Shown here piece after piece: positions 1-7,550 of a stretch of DNA of 64,000 nt (positions within the stretch are counted from its first letter, which is position 1; every line of letters starts with the position of its first letter). This DNA is from [Clostridium] innocuum (GTDB taxonomy: Bacteria; Bacillota_I; Bacilli_A; Erysipelotrichales; Erysipelotrichaceae). Below the pieces are notes generated by a model. That model was not told where the DNA came from, searched no databases, and saw nothing but the letters and a program-made list of their open reading frames with translations. The position numbers and the translations under genes were made by a program. The stretch is from the NCBI GenBank assembly GCA_012317185.1, contig CP048838.1, positions 248,001-312,000 on the forward strand. The letters are read 5' to 3'.

Positions 1-1
1 C

Positions 2-292
2 GTATATCTGCTCAGGAAAATGGAGCCGCAGGACTGTCATGCACTTGTCTATGCGGATGAGGTAATGCTGGTGAATGACACAGATCAGATAAAGCTGTAT
101 GCAGACTATCTTACAGCTGTGTTCAGCATGCGCGCTCAGACGAATTTTGGACAGCCGCTGCAGATTTTATATGAAAAGGAAGCAGAACAAGCCGTACAGT
201 GTTTTCTAAATAAAGTCGTACAGCATTTGTGTCCGTCAGCAGCTTTCTGGTATTACCGGATGGTCACAAGAAAAGGATTGGCGTCATTTTAA
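2..292 (+). CDS. Unrecognised protein, 3' end only
   Basis: An open frame enters from the left edge and stops at 292, giving the last 96 residues of a protein whose start lies outside the window. Codon use matches the neighbouring genes. A stretch reading ADEVMLVND faintly recalls the end of SIS-domain sugar-phosphate proteins, which would suit the aldolase subunit that follows, but this is too weak for a call. The stop lies 39 bases before the next start, so the two genes probably share a transcript. I do not recognise the family. Confidence 0.45.
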   Translation, partial: VYLLRKMEPQDCHALVYADEVMLVNDTDQIKLYADYLTAVFSMRAQTNFGQPLQILYEKEAEQAVQCFLNKVVQHLCPSAAFWYYRMVTRKGLASF

Positions 293-330
293 TAAATAGC
301 CGGCAGGCGGGAAAGGAAGATAGGATCGAT

Positions 331-1605
331 ATGAATAAATTACCAATAAAAAAAGTCGTAGAAGGACTATTAAAACTGCAGGATACAGGGGAAAGTGCAA
401 CGCTTCTTGGCATTGGGCCGATGTCACCGAATCTGTTACAGGCAAGCTTTGAAATTGCAAGAGATTATGATTTTCCGCTCATGTTTATCGCAAGCAGAAA
501 TCAGGTTGATGCAGATGAGCTGGGGGGCGGCTATGTCAATGGCTGGAATCAGAAGCGCTTTCGCGAGGATATCCGTAAGATTGCGGATCAGGTAGGCTTT
601 GACGGTCTTTACTACCTCTGCCGAGATCATGGAGGTCCATGGCAGAGAGATAATGAACGTAATGCCCATCTATGTGAAGAAGAAGCTATGAAGCTGGCAC
701 GTCAGTCCTATCTTGCGGATATAAAAAACGGGTTTGATCTTCTGATGATTGATCCGACAAAGGATCCGTTTGAAATCGGAAAGGTGATTCCGCTGGATGT
801 GGTTTTACAGAGAACGGTTGCACTGATTGCTTACTGTGAAGCAGAGCGTAAACGTCTTGGACTGCCGGAAATCGGTTATGAGGTAGGTACAGAGGAAACT
901 AACGGCGGATTGACATCCACTGAAAAATATCATGATTTTATTGAAAAGCTGGAGAAGGAGCTGCAGGCAAACGGTCTGCCGATGCCGACCTTTATCGTTG
1001 GACAGACAGGAACACTGACCAGAAAAACCGAGCAGGTGGGCACCTATCATTTCCACAATGCGTATGACCTTGCTGCTATGGCTAAGAAATACGGTGTTGG
1101 ATTGAAGGAGCATAATGCGGATTATCTAGATGATGTGACGTTACTGGAGCATATTCCTGCAAATGTGACCGCAAGCAATGTCGCTCCGCAATATGGTACA
1201 GAGGAAACAAGAGCATATTTGAAGCTGTGTGATGTGGAGGATATTTTGAAAAAGGAGGGTCTGATAGAAAAAACCTCTGATTTGAGAAATACTCTGCTGG
1301 TTAAGGCAATCAAAACAGAGCGCTGGAGAAAATGGATGATGGGCGAACAGCGCAATCTGCAGGTAGAGGATATCTTACAGGACAAAGCACTGTCACTGGA
1401 TATTCTGGATATCGCAGGCCACTATGCTTTTCATGATGCAGATGTCATTGAAGAGCTCAATGTGCTGTATGAAAATCTGGCGAAGCATCACATTGACGGA
1501 CAGCGGTTTGTTGTTGATCATATCAAGCGTCCGCTGCAGCAGTATGCGGAATGCTATCATCTAAAGGGTGTCACAACCCGCATCCGTAAGACAATGAAAG
1601 AATAG
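331..1605 (+). CDS. Tagatose-bisphosphate aldolase non-catalytic subunit, GatZ/KbaZ family
   Basis: 424 residues, the usual length for GatZ/KbaZ/AgaZ proteins. Family members stabilise and activate the class II tagatose-1,6-bisphosphate aldolase subunit (GatY/KbaY) that splits the sugar into DHAP and glyceraldehyde 3-phosphate in the cytoplasm. The body shows family features: an early LLGIGPMSPN segment, a CRDHGGPWQRD block and FIVGQTGT in a TIM-barrel-like frame. The frame is open back to 229, but ATG 331 follows a GGAAGATAGG ribosome site and gives the family's length. No catalytic GatY partner is seen within the window; one could lie upstream. A strong terminator follows at once, so this is the end of its operon. 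Family assignment is good; the exact sugar is inference. Confidence 0.85.
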   Translation: MNKLPIKKVVEGLLKLQDTGESATLLGIGPMSPNLLQASFEIARDYDFPLMFIASRNQVDADELGGGYVNGWNQKRFREDIRKIADQVGFDGLYYLCRDHGGPWQRDNERNAHLCEEEAMKLARQSYLADIKNGFDLLMIDPTKDPFEIGKVIPLDVVLQRTVALIAYCEAERKRLGLPEIGYEVGTEETNGGLTSTEKYHDFIEKLEKELQANGLPMPTFIVGQTGTLTRKTEQVGTYHFHNAYDLAAMAKKYGVGLKEHNADYLDDVTLLEHIPANVTASNVAPQYGTEETRAYLKLCDVEDILKKEGLIEKTSDLRNTLLVKAIKTERWRKWMMGEQRNLQVEDILQDKALSLDILDIAGHYAFHDADVIEELNVLYENLAKHHIDGQRFVVDHIKRPLQQYAECYHLKGVTTRIRKTMKE

Positions 1606-1612
1606 TATGATA

Positions 1613-1646
1613 CAGAAGTCAGAAAGGAAGGTCTGGCTTCTGTTTT
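1613..1646 (+). terminator. Rho-independent terminator after the GatZ-like gene
   Basis: Arms CAGAAGTCAGA and TCTGGCTTCTG enclose an 8-base loop and are followed by TTTT. It ends the transcript of the GatZ-like gene just before the IS element. Confidence 0.85.
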
Positions 1647-1699
1647 AACAAACAACAGGCAGAAGTCCCCCATCTCTACGACGATAAGTAGATGGAGGG

Positions 1700-1765
1700 A
1701 TACTCTGTATACCCTATGGGCGCACTCTGTGTACCTTACAGGCATACTCTGTACACCCTACGGGC
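1700..1765 (+). repeat. Three tandem 22-bp repeats in the IS left end
   Basis: Three consecutive 22-base units start at 1700, 1722 and 1744. Each contains ACTCTGT near the start and ends in GGC. Copies 1 and 3 are closest; copy 2 has several changes. They lie between the left hairpin and the tnpA promoter. The unit is not a multiple of three and lies outside any frame. Confidence 0.8.
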
Positions 1766-1825
1766 GTGAATGCAGCCATATTACCTTTGGCTTTCCCTTT
1801 ACAAGCATGGCAAATCAGGCCGTTT

Positions 1826-1836
1826 TGTGGTATAAT
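1826..1836 (+). promoter_or_regulatory. Probable promoter of tnpA (extended -10)
   Basis: TGGTATAAT at 1828-1836 is an extended -10 element, 48 bases before the tnpA ATG. No good -35 is seen. A GAGGTG ribosome site precedes the start at 1885. Confidence 0.55.
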
Positions 1837-1884
1837 ATGAGTATGAAAACGATTTCGGTCGATATAGCAAAATGAGGTGTATTT

Positions 1885-2313
1885 ATGCTTGATTTAGACA
1901 GTAATGCTCATTCGGTGTTTGCTCTCCATTATCATTTGATTATGACAACGAAATATCGGCGTCGTGTGTTCAATGATGTCATTAGTGGTCGTGCAAAAGA
2001 GATCTTTCTTCATATTGCCAGATCCTATAACATCTCTCTTCAAGAATGGAACCATGATGTCGATCATATTCATATCCTGTTCTCTGCTCACCCTAACTCT
2101 TGTCTCACAAAATTCATCAATGCATATAAGAGTGCCAGTTCACGTTTATTGAAAAAAGAGTTTCCTGAAATTCGTGAAAAACTTTGGAGGGAAGCATTTT
2201 GGAGTCAGAGCTTCTGTTTGATCAGTACAGGAGGAGTCACCACCGACATCATCAAAGCTTATATCGAAAGTCAAGGTGAGAAGAATGGTGTCAAGAAAAG
2301 GGTATCAGTTTAG
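1885..2313 (+). CDS. tnpA: IS200/IS605 Y1 transposase TnpA
   Basis: 142 residues, the normal size for the HUH single-strand transposases that excise and insert IS200/IS605 elements. The metal-binding HUH motif is His61-Ile-His63 in DVDHIHILFSAHP. The nucleophilic tyrosine is Tyr126 in the C-terminal helix (AYIESQG), with the typical glutamine four residues later. The N terminus (HYHLIMTTKYRR) is the standard family opening. Its 3' end overlaps the start of tnpB, implying translational coupling. All visible catalytic residues are present, so it may be active. Confidence 0.95.
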   Translation: MLDLDSNAHSVFALHYHLIMTTKYRRRVFNDVISGRAKEIFLHIARSYNISLQEWNHDVDHIHILFSAHPNSCLTKFINAYKSASSRLLKKEFPEIREKLWREAFWSQSFCLISTGGVTTDIIKAYIESQGEKNGVKKRVSV

Positions 2314-3388
2314 AATCTATCCACACAAGGAGCAAGAGATCCTCTTTATCAAAACATTTGGTTGTACTCGTTTTTTATATAATCATATGTTAGATGACAA
2401 AATCAAATATTATGAAGAAACTAAGAAGATGAAACAAACGACCCCTGCATCCTATAAGAAGGATCATCCATTTCTCAAGGAAGTAGATTCTTTGGCATTA
2501 GCAAACGCTCAACTTCATTTAGAAGCTGCTTTTAAAAAATTCTACAAAGAAACAGATATCGGCTTTCCGAAATGGAAATCAAAGCATCAGGCGAAACAAA
2601 GTTACACGACGAATATGGTCAATGGAAATATTAGATTATTTAGTATGATACAAAATCAAACGACCTATCTACGTTTACCAAAGGCAGGTAATGTAAGGAT
2701 CCGTATGCATCGCATACCACAGGGGATCTTAAAAGCAGTGACGATAAGCAAACAGCAGGATCGTTATATTGCGACATGTCTGTTTGAATATGAAAACAAA
2801 GTAGAAAGGAAAGAAGTCGTACATGTATTAGGTCTTGATTATTCGCAAAAACATCTATATGTTGATAGTGAAGGTCATGTATGTGACTATCCTCATTTTT
2901 ATCGTGCAAGTGAGAATCGATTAGCAAGAGAACAACGCAAACTTTCCAAGATGGTCAAAGGAAGTAATAACTATAAGAAGCAAAGGAAAAAGATAGCCAG
3001 GCTACATGCCCATATAGGACAGCAAAGAAAAGATTTTCTACATAAAGAAAGCAGGAAGATAGCCAATTCCTGGGATATGGTTGTTGTAGAAGATATCGAT
3101 ATGAAGGCAATGAGTCAGGCATTGAAGCTAGGAAAGAATCTTATGGATAATGGCTTTGGGATCTTGAGAAATTATTTAAAATACAAGTTAGAAGATGGAG
3201 GGAAACGATTTATAAAGATCGATAAATGGTATGCAAGCAGTCAGCTATGTAATCACTGCGGAGCAAAGAATAAGATAGGGTTAAATGAAAGAACCTATCA
3301 ATGTCCGAAATGTGGTTATATAGAGAATCGTGATATCAATGCAGCAAAGAATATACGTGATGAAGGCATACGATTCCATATGAGTTAG
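2285..3388 (+). CDS. tnpB: TnpB, RNA-guided nuclease of the IS605 family (OrfB)
   Basis: 367 residues counted from ATG 2285, which has an AAGGTGAG ribosome site; an in-frame GTG at 2276 is the alternative. TnpB proteins are RNA-guided DNA nucleases that cut the donor site after IS excision and so preserve the element. The RuvC-like acidic residues are all visible: Asp185 (GLDYS), Glu269 (VVVEDIDM) and Asp350 (NRDINAAKN). A zinc ribbon with Cys322, Cys325, Cys340 and Cys343 lies between the second and third. It starts inside the end of tnpA. Nothing is missing, so it is probably functional. Its guide RNA should come from the region just downstream. Confidence 0.93.
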   Translation: MVSRKGYQFRIYPHKEQEILFIKTFGCTRFLYNHMLDDKIKYYEETKKMKQTTPASYKKDHPFLKEVDSLALANAQLHLEAAFKKFYKETDIGFPKWKSKHQAKQSYTTNMVNGNIRLFSMIQNQTTYLRLPKAGNVRIRMHRIPQGILKAVTISKQQDRYIATCLFEYENKVERKEVVHVLGLDYSQKHLYVDSEGHVCDYPHFYRASENRLAREQRKLSKMVKGSNNYKKQRKKIARLHAHIGQQRKDFLHKESRKIANSWDMVVVEDIDMKAMSQALKLGKNLMDNGFGILRNYLKYKLEDGGKRFIKIDKWYASSQLCNHCGAKNKIGLNERTYQCPKCGYIENRDINAAKNIRDEGIRFHMS

Positions 3389-3519
3389 GAAATAAAAGAT
3401 ATAAAGAACCGCTGGACGAGCGGGGATAGCTTGCTTATGCTTAGGACATTGGTTCTATCGAACAAGAAGCTCCCACTTCTATGCTAGTCTTAGCATAAGT
3501 GGTGAGAGTACGTCACTTG
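3330..3519 (+). ncRNA. Predicted omega RNA (TnpB guide RNA scaffold)
   Basis: In IS200/IS605 elements the guide RNA scaffold runs from the 3' end of tnpB to the right end of the element. Here that stretch contains the stop of tnpB, a short stem (CCGCTgga/AGCGG region near 3410) and the right-end hairpin at 3473-3502. The guide itself would be the roughly 16-20 bases outside the element, starting near 3516-3520. Boundaries are inferred from the family; only the hairpins are seen directly. Confidence 0.5.
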
Positions 3520-3525
3520 TAAAGC

Positions 3526-3662
3526 GGATATGATAGACTACGCATAGGGTTTAACAGGATCGATCTTGGAAAAACCTGGTCTATGTAATTGGCTGGCGAA
3601 CAGCCGACAGAAAATAGAAGGAGAAAATCCGATCCTGCTGTTAGAGAACAGATTTTTATAAA
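3526..3662 (+). other. Structured noncoding segment, possible small RNA, ending in a weak terminator
   Basis: This gap holds nested complementary segments: CATAG 3543-3547 with CTATG 3581-3585, AACAGGATCG 3553-3562 with CGATCCTG 3630-3637, and GGCTG/CAGCC around 3591-3605. It closes with CTGTT-agag-AACAG followed by ATTTTTAT. The promoter of the downstream HAD gene lies after it, so it is not that gene's leader. It could be a small RNA or the truncated leader of something displaced by the IS. I recognise no known RNA family. Confidence 0.35.
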
Positions 3663-3687
3663 TATGGCATATCTGCATAAATCACGC

Positions 3688-3716
3688 TTGACTGCTGTAT
3701 GATTGTTGGATACAAT
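3688..3716 (+). promoter_or_regulatory. Sigma-A-type promoter of the HAD gene
   Basis: TTGACT at 3688-3693, a 17-base spacer, then TACAAT at 3711-3716. It lies about 50 bases before the start at 3765. Confidence 0.7.
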
Positions 3717-3764
3717 CTCTGTGAAAGAAAATGTATGTGCAGAAAGCCTGCAGGAGGTAAGACG

Positions 3765-4448
3765 ATGACAAAACAGATAACACATATATGCTTCGATCTG
3801 GATGATACATTGTATGAACAGATCACGCCCTTTAAACAGGCTCTGCTTTCGGTAAAGCCTGTGCAAGAGGAGTTGCTGCGGGAAATCTATGCAAGCTTTC
3901 GCATGCACAGCAATGAACTGTTTTTCCTGCATCAGAGAAAGGAAATTTCCTTTCAGACCATGCATATAAAACGGATACAGCTAGCAATGGCAGATTATGG
4001 TATTTCGATAAGTGATAAGGAAGCAGAATGCTTTCAATTGAATTATCAGCAGGGACAGTATGCGATTTCATTAAGCAAAGACACTGTACAGCTGCTTGCA
4101 TATGTAAGCAGCAAAGGTGTGAAAATCAGTATGATCACCAACGGGCCGGAAGAACACCAGCGAAGAAAAATAAAGAGTCTGGGTCTGCAAAGCTGGATTG
4201 AGGAAAAGGATATCCTTATTTCATCTGCAGTTGGTATTTCAAAGCCGGATTCACGCATCTTTCATATGGTGGATCAAAGCGCTCTGTATGTTGGAGATTC
4301 CTATGAAAATGACATCATCGGGGCGAAAGGGGCCGGATGGGATGTTATCTGGCTGAATAAGTACGGACTGCCGGATAAAAGCGGTTTGGCAGATTATATC
4401 GTACAGAATGACGGAGAACTTCTGCAGCTGATCAGGCAGCTTATTTGA
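3765..4448 (+). CDS. HAD-family hydrolase (phosphatase)
   Basis: 227 residues. This is a cytoplasmic phosphatase-type HAD protein with all four motifs: I FDLDDT (nucleophile Asp11, acid Asp13), II MITNG, III the lysine in GISKPDS and IV GDSYENDIIGA. The alpha-helical segment between motifs I and II looks like a C1 cap, so the substrate is probably a small phosphorylated metabolite. ATG 3765 follows GCAGGAGGT at good spacing; the in-frame start at 3699 lies before the ribosome site and is not used. It stands alone under its own promoter. The exact substrate cannot be read from the sequence. Confidence 0.88.
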   Translation: MTKQITHICFDLDDTLYEQITPFKQALLSVKPVQEELLREIYASFRMHSNELFFLHQRKEISFQTMHIKRIQLAMADYGISISDKEAECFQLNYQQGQYAISLSKDTVQLLAYVSSKGVKISMITNGPEEHQRRKIKSLGLQSWIEEKDILISSAVGISKPDSRIFHMVDQSALYVGDSYENDIIGAKGAGWDVIWLNKYGLPDKSGLADYIVQNDGELLQLIRQLI

Positions 4449-4451
4449 AGT

Positions 4452-4502
4452 CATGCCGCTTGTACTTCAGTTGATTTCATACGAAGTAACCGCGATGGCA
4501 TG
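4452..4502 (+). other. Stem-loop after the HAD gene
   Basis: CATGCC 4452-4457 pairs with GGCATG 4497-4502, and TACTTC 4463-4468 pairs with GAAGTA 4483-4488. There is no clear T-run, so its role as a terminator is uncertain. The rest of 4503-4717 shows nothing I can name. Confidence 0.45.
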
Positions 4503-4719
4503 AATCTGAAACAGCGGCTTTTCACTTGCGGCTGAACTAGAATGTCTCATATATCATGTGGGGTACAAAGGGTTTTCCATTTGTATGAAGGTACACCGGC
4601 AGACAGTATTTTTTAAAAGAAAAAGAGGTGCATATGAATATTTATATAATGGTGTCTGATAGCATATGATTTCACATATTCATTTATCGCAAACAGGCAG
4701 TACCTTGCTTTTATATGAA

Positions 4720-4874
4720 AAAAGTCAATGCTCAGCATAGGTTCTTTCTTACATTAGGGTGTTTGCAAACAGGGAGAAATCAACTTCTATTGATAGTTAC
4801 GATAGTGTTGATTTCTCCCTGTTTTTATTTACCCACAATCGAGTAAGAACCTCTGCATACAGTCATTGACTTTT
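4720..4874. repeat. Long imperfect palindrome (about 155 bp)
   Basis: The two halves match in blocks: AAAAGTCAATG 4720-4730 with CATTGACTTTT 4864-4874, a GGTTCTTnCTTAC-like block near 4740-4752 with GAGTAAGAACC near 4841-4851, and a perfect 16-base arm ACAGGGAGAAATCAAC 4769-4784 with its complement 4807-4822. The inner hairpin is followed by TTTTTATTT and would terminate plus-strand transcription. The whole lies between two convergent genes. It looks like a MITE-like element or a large bidirectional terminator. Confidence 0.75.
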
Positions 4875-4895
4875 CTATTTGTTTAGAGCTATCTG

Positions 4896-6647
4896 TTACA
4901 TTTTATCTTTTTGATTTTTTCTTCTTAAGAGCAGACATCCCATACCTGTCAGTGTGACCGTGGACAACAGATACCATAACTCTATGTATGTCGTATTCCC
5001 GGTAAACGGAGCTTTAGATTTTTCTTTCTTGATTTCCTTAGCATCACTTGAAGGGGAAACCGGCTGCTCCTGATCTTTCTCAGCTGCCGTAATTATTGTG
5101 AAGCTGCATTCCGCAATACCGGTTGAAGAAATGATTCGTAGGGTGTGCATACCCGGCTGCAGCTGCTTCGTGCAATCCGGTAACAGAGTGATTACGGTAC
5201 TGCCTTCCTTAACCGTGTATTGATTTGGTGAAATGATATTTTCGTCTATTTCCAGTGCAATGAATTCCTCATAAGCGGTATTGGCTGTAAATGAAGCCTG
5301 TTCCCCTTGCCGTATACTCTGATTGGCACCCTGTACGATTAATGCAGGAATGACGGGTGCTGGCTGCGGCTTTAATTCCAGCTGATTGATTGCATCTACC
5401 AGCGATTTTGCATAGGTATCCAGTATCTTTTGCTCTGTGATATTTTTATCCCATGGAATATTCAGTATGAGATCATACAGCTTCTGTCTGGACGCATCTG
5501 TATAGCACTCTATCTGTGCCGGTACTTTCTGCAGAGCATCGTGTATTCCCGTATAATCCGCAGAAAGATAAACCAGTGCATCTATTTTTGCTTTAATATC
5601 CGTATACATAGCATCTACTTCGTCCTGCTCGTAAAAGTGTTTATCCATCTTAACAGCCTTCATACTCTCCTGCAGGGCGTTCCATCCATTGGACATATAG
5701 AGTGCTTCATTCAGATCGTTTACCTGTTTCAGTAATGCATGCAGTCTTATGTAATCAGCCGGCTGCACCTGCAAAGTTACGTTTCCTCCGTATAGCTGGG
5801 GAGCCTTTACATCCCATGAGGTAAGATCATGTATGATGATATTCCCCAGTATATTGGATATTGCTGTCCTTGTTGAGTGTATTGAGATATCAGCATTAGA
5901 CATCGTGATATCCGCATCCACCTGTTCTCTGCGGTTTCGATACAGGCCGCGGTCTGCCTGAATGGACAAGGCGCCCCCGTCAATGGTGATTGCATTATAT
6001 ACAGCACTGCCGTCATCTGTAAAAATACCGATACCATCCGGTGCGTTAATATCCAGGGTACCGCCGTGCAGCTGAAATTCACCTATCAGATACAGGCCTT
6101 CCGACCCTGTCACAGTAACGGATACGGCACCACCATTTTGTATATAAGACTCATTGGTAACAAGCCCTCCCAGAAAAGCGTTTTCAGAATCAATGACAAG
6201 GGACCCACTGTTCAAAATCAGATTATCCAGATTTAAACCGCAGGGGGCGTTTAATTCAAGACTTCCATCGCCTTCGACTGTTTTTGTTTTGTACTCTCCG
6301 GGAAAAAGAATCACCCAATTCTCTGCCAAGCCTGTTTGGGTACAGGTGATGGTATTACGGCCCTTCAGGATGATGGATACATCCTTATCTCTAGGCAGTA
6401 TGATACCGTTAGTATCTGTGGTATCCAATGTGAAATCCTGCAAAATAAGCGTATAGGAGCCATCTGAATTTTTTATCCACTGCCAGCCTTCTGTGGCATT
6501 TTGAGCGGAATCCGCTGCCTTTGACAAATCAAGTTTCTGTGTCCGTACAGTCGCAGCTCTCACAATAACAGTATGCATACCGGCCGGACATGTCCATATG
6601 GAAATGAAGATAAGAATTAGAACAATTCGAATTTTTTTATACATCAC
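4896..6647 (-). CDS. Secreted surface protein with FIVAR-like modules and C-terminal wall anchor
   Basis: 583 residues. A signal peptide covers about residues 1-32. Residues about 35-290 are repetitive beta-strand sequence rich in short N/D/G turns, like right-handed beta-helix carbohydrate-binding regions. About 295-435 holds two helical FIVAR-like modules. About 437-522 resembles the Ig-like domain seen in clostridial wall enzymes. The C terminus has a KAPFTGN motif, a hydrophobic stretch and a RRKNQKDK tail, the layout of a sortase substrate with a non-LPXTG motif. No enzymatic motif is seen. It is divergent from the two-component system at 6832 and may be under its control; that is inference. 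Confidence 0.7.
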   Translation of the reverse strand: MMYKKIRIVLILIFISIWTCPAGMHTVIVRAATVRTQKLDLSKAADSAQNATEGWQWIKNSDGSYTLILQDFTLDTTDTNGIILPRDKDVSIILKGRNTITCTQTGLAENWVILFPGEYKTKTVEGDGSLELNAPCGLNLDNLILNSGSLVIDSENAFLGGLVTNESYIQNGGAVSVTVTGSEGLYLIGEFQLHGGTLDINAPDGIGIFTDDGSAVYNAITIDGGALSIQADRGLYRNRREQVDADITMSNADISIHSTRTAISNILGNIIIHDLTSWDVKAPQLYGGNVTLQVQPADYIRLHALLKQVNDLNEALYMSNGWNALQESMKAVKMDKHFYEQDEVDAMYTDIKAKIDALVYLSADYTGIHDALQKVPAQIECYTDASRQKLYDLILNIPWDKNITEQKILDTYAKSLVDAINQLELKPQPAPVIPALIVQGANQSIRQGEQASFTANTAYEEFIALEIDENIISPNQYTVKEGSTVITLLPDCTKQLQPGMHTLRIISSTGIAECSFTIITAAEKDQEQPVSPSSDAKEIKKEKSKAPFTGNTTYIELWYLLSTVTLTGMGCLLLRRKNQKDKM

Positions 6648-6782
6648 GGCTTCCTCCCTTTATGTTTATGTATTATCCGATGTTTTACAGCTTCATTATT
6701 TCAAAAACTTCATCATAATACTATAAAATGTGCATGAGCCGTAAAATCCATGCATAAGCCGGAAGAAAGCAGGTAAAATACG

Positions 6783-6791
6783 TGCTATAAT
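6783..6791 (+). promoter_or_regulatory. Extended -10 promoter of the LytTR two-component operon
   Basis: TGCTATAAT at 6783-6791 lies about 40 bases before the response-regulator ATG. The same CGTGCTATAAT string precedes the hemolysin III gene near 11159. A GGGAGGAG ribosome site follows at about 6817. Confidence 0.6.
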
Positions 6792-6831
6792 TTGAAGGAA
6801 GAAGAATCTTTCTTTTGGGAGGAGAAACGAT

Positions 6832-7548
6832 ATGATTGTAGCTGTCTGTGATGATCTGCAGGCTGATCGTGACGTGCTGGTAAGCTATTGTAAACGATAT
6901 AAAGATGAATATAAAATGCCAATGGATATTCTGCAGTTTGCGAATGCCGGTGAACTGCTGCAGAGTCAGCAGGCCAGAGCATCAGATCTTATTTTTCTTG
7001 ATATTTATATGGAAGGTGCCAGTGGTATGGATGCCGCGCATATATTAAGGAATAAGGGATTTGACGGAGCAATTGTGTTCACTACGACAAGCCAGGAGCA
7101 TTATGCACAGGGGTATGAGGTGGAAGCACTGCATTATCTGAATAAACCGGTGACATGGGAAAACTTTTTAGAAGCAATTCACAGAGTGAGAAAGCATGCA
7201 GGCAGGGATGTGAAAACGATTCGGGTAAGCAATGGAGCCATGTTCTTAGATGTGCCATTGGATACGATTTGTTTTATAGAAGTTTCAGGAAGGAAAACGA
7301 TCCTGCATACCACCCGTCACAATATCGTCAATCGTGAATCACTGTCTCTTATAGAGGAACGTCTGGGTGGAGATCCGTTTTTAAGATGTTATCGTTATTA
7401 TATTATCAATATGGATCATGTTTTACGTTTAAATGATCAGGGATTTCTTATGACAAATAAACAACTGATACCGATTTCAAGAGACAATCGCAGAGAAATC
7501 AGAACGCATTATCTGTCCTATGTATTTGATAAAGTGGAGGTGAAGTGA
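6832..7548 (+). CDS. LytTR-family response regulator (AgrA/ComE type)
   Basis: 238 residues. An N-terminal receiver domain (about 1-120) has the acidic pair CDD near the start and the phosphoacceptor Asp57 in IFLDIYMEG. A LytTR DNA-binding domain (about 135-235) includes FIEVSGRKTILHT and the FLRCYRYYIINMDHV block typical of AgrA. Such regulators bind paired 9-base direct repeats and control virulence, competence or bacteriocin genes in response to a peptide-sensing kinase. The last codons overlap the kinase gene. The neighbours are two wall-anchored surface proteins, so these are candidate targets. Confidence 0.93.
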   Translation: MIVAVCDDLQADRDVLVSYCKRYKDEYKMPMDILQFANAGELLQSQQARASDLIFLDIYMEGASGMDAAHILRNKGFDGAIVFTTTSQEHYAQGYEVEALHYLNKPVTWENFLEAIHRVRKHAGRDVKTIRVSNGAMFLDVPLDTICFIEVSGRKTILHTTRHNIVNRESLSLIEERLGGDPFLRCYRYYIINMDHVLRLNDQGFLMTNKQLIPISRDNRREIRTHYLSYVFDKVEVK

Positions 7549-7550
7549 GT

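Larger units (their letters stand above)
1650..3519 (+). mobile_element. IS200/IS605-family insertion sequence, apparently intact
   Basis: The element holds tnpA and tnpB in the same direction with overlapping ends, plus subterminal hairpins. The left hairpin is near 1668-1700 (CCCATCT paired with AGATGGAGGG). The right hairpin is at 3473-3502 (TATGCTA paired with TAGCATA, extended by CCACT/AGTGG). Such hairpins are what Y1 transposases bind as single strands. There are no inverted terminal repeats and no target duplication, as expected for the family. The exact ends are estimates, within about 20 bases. It sits between two transcription units and breaks no visible gene. Confidence 0.85.

Noticed and set aside
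3593..3603. CTGGCGAACAG string resembling the core of the ZTP (pfl) riboswitch
   Set aside because: The 3' half of that riboswitch is absent and the next gene has its own promoter downstream and no folate or purine role.
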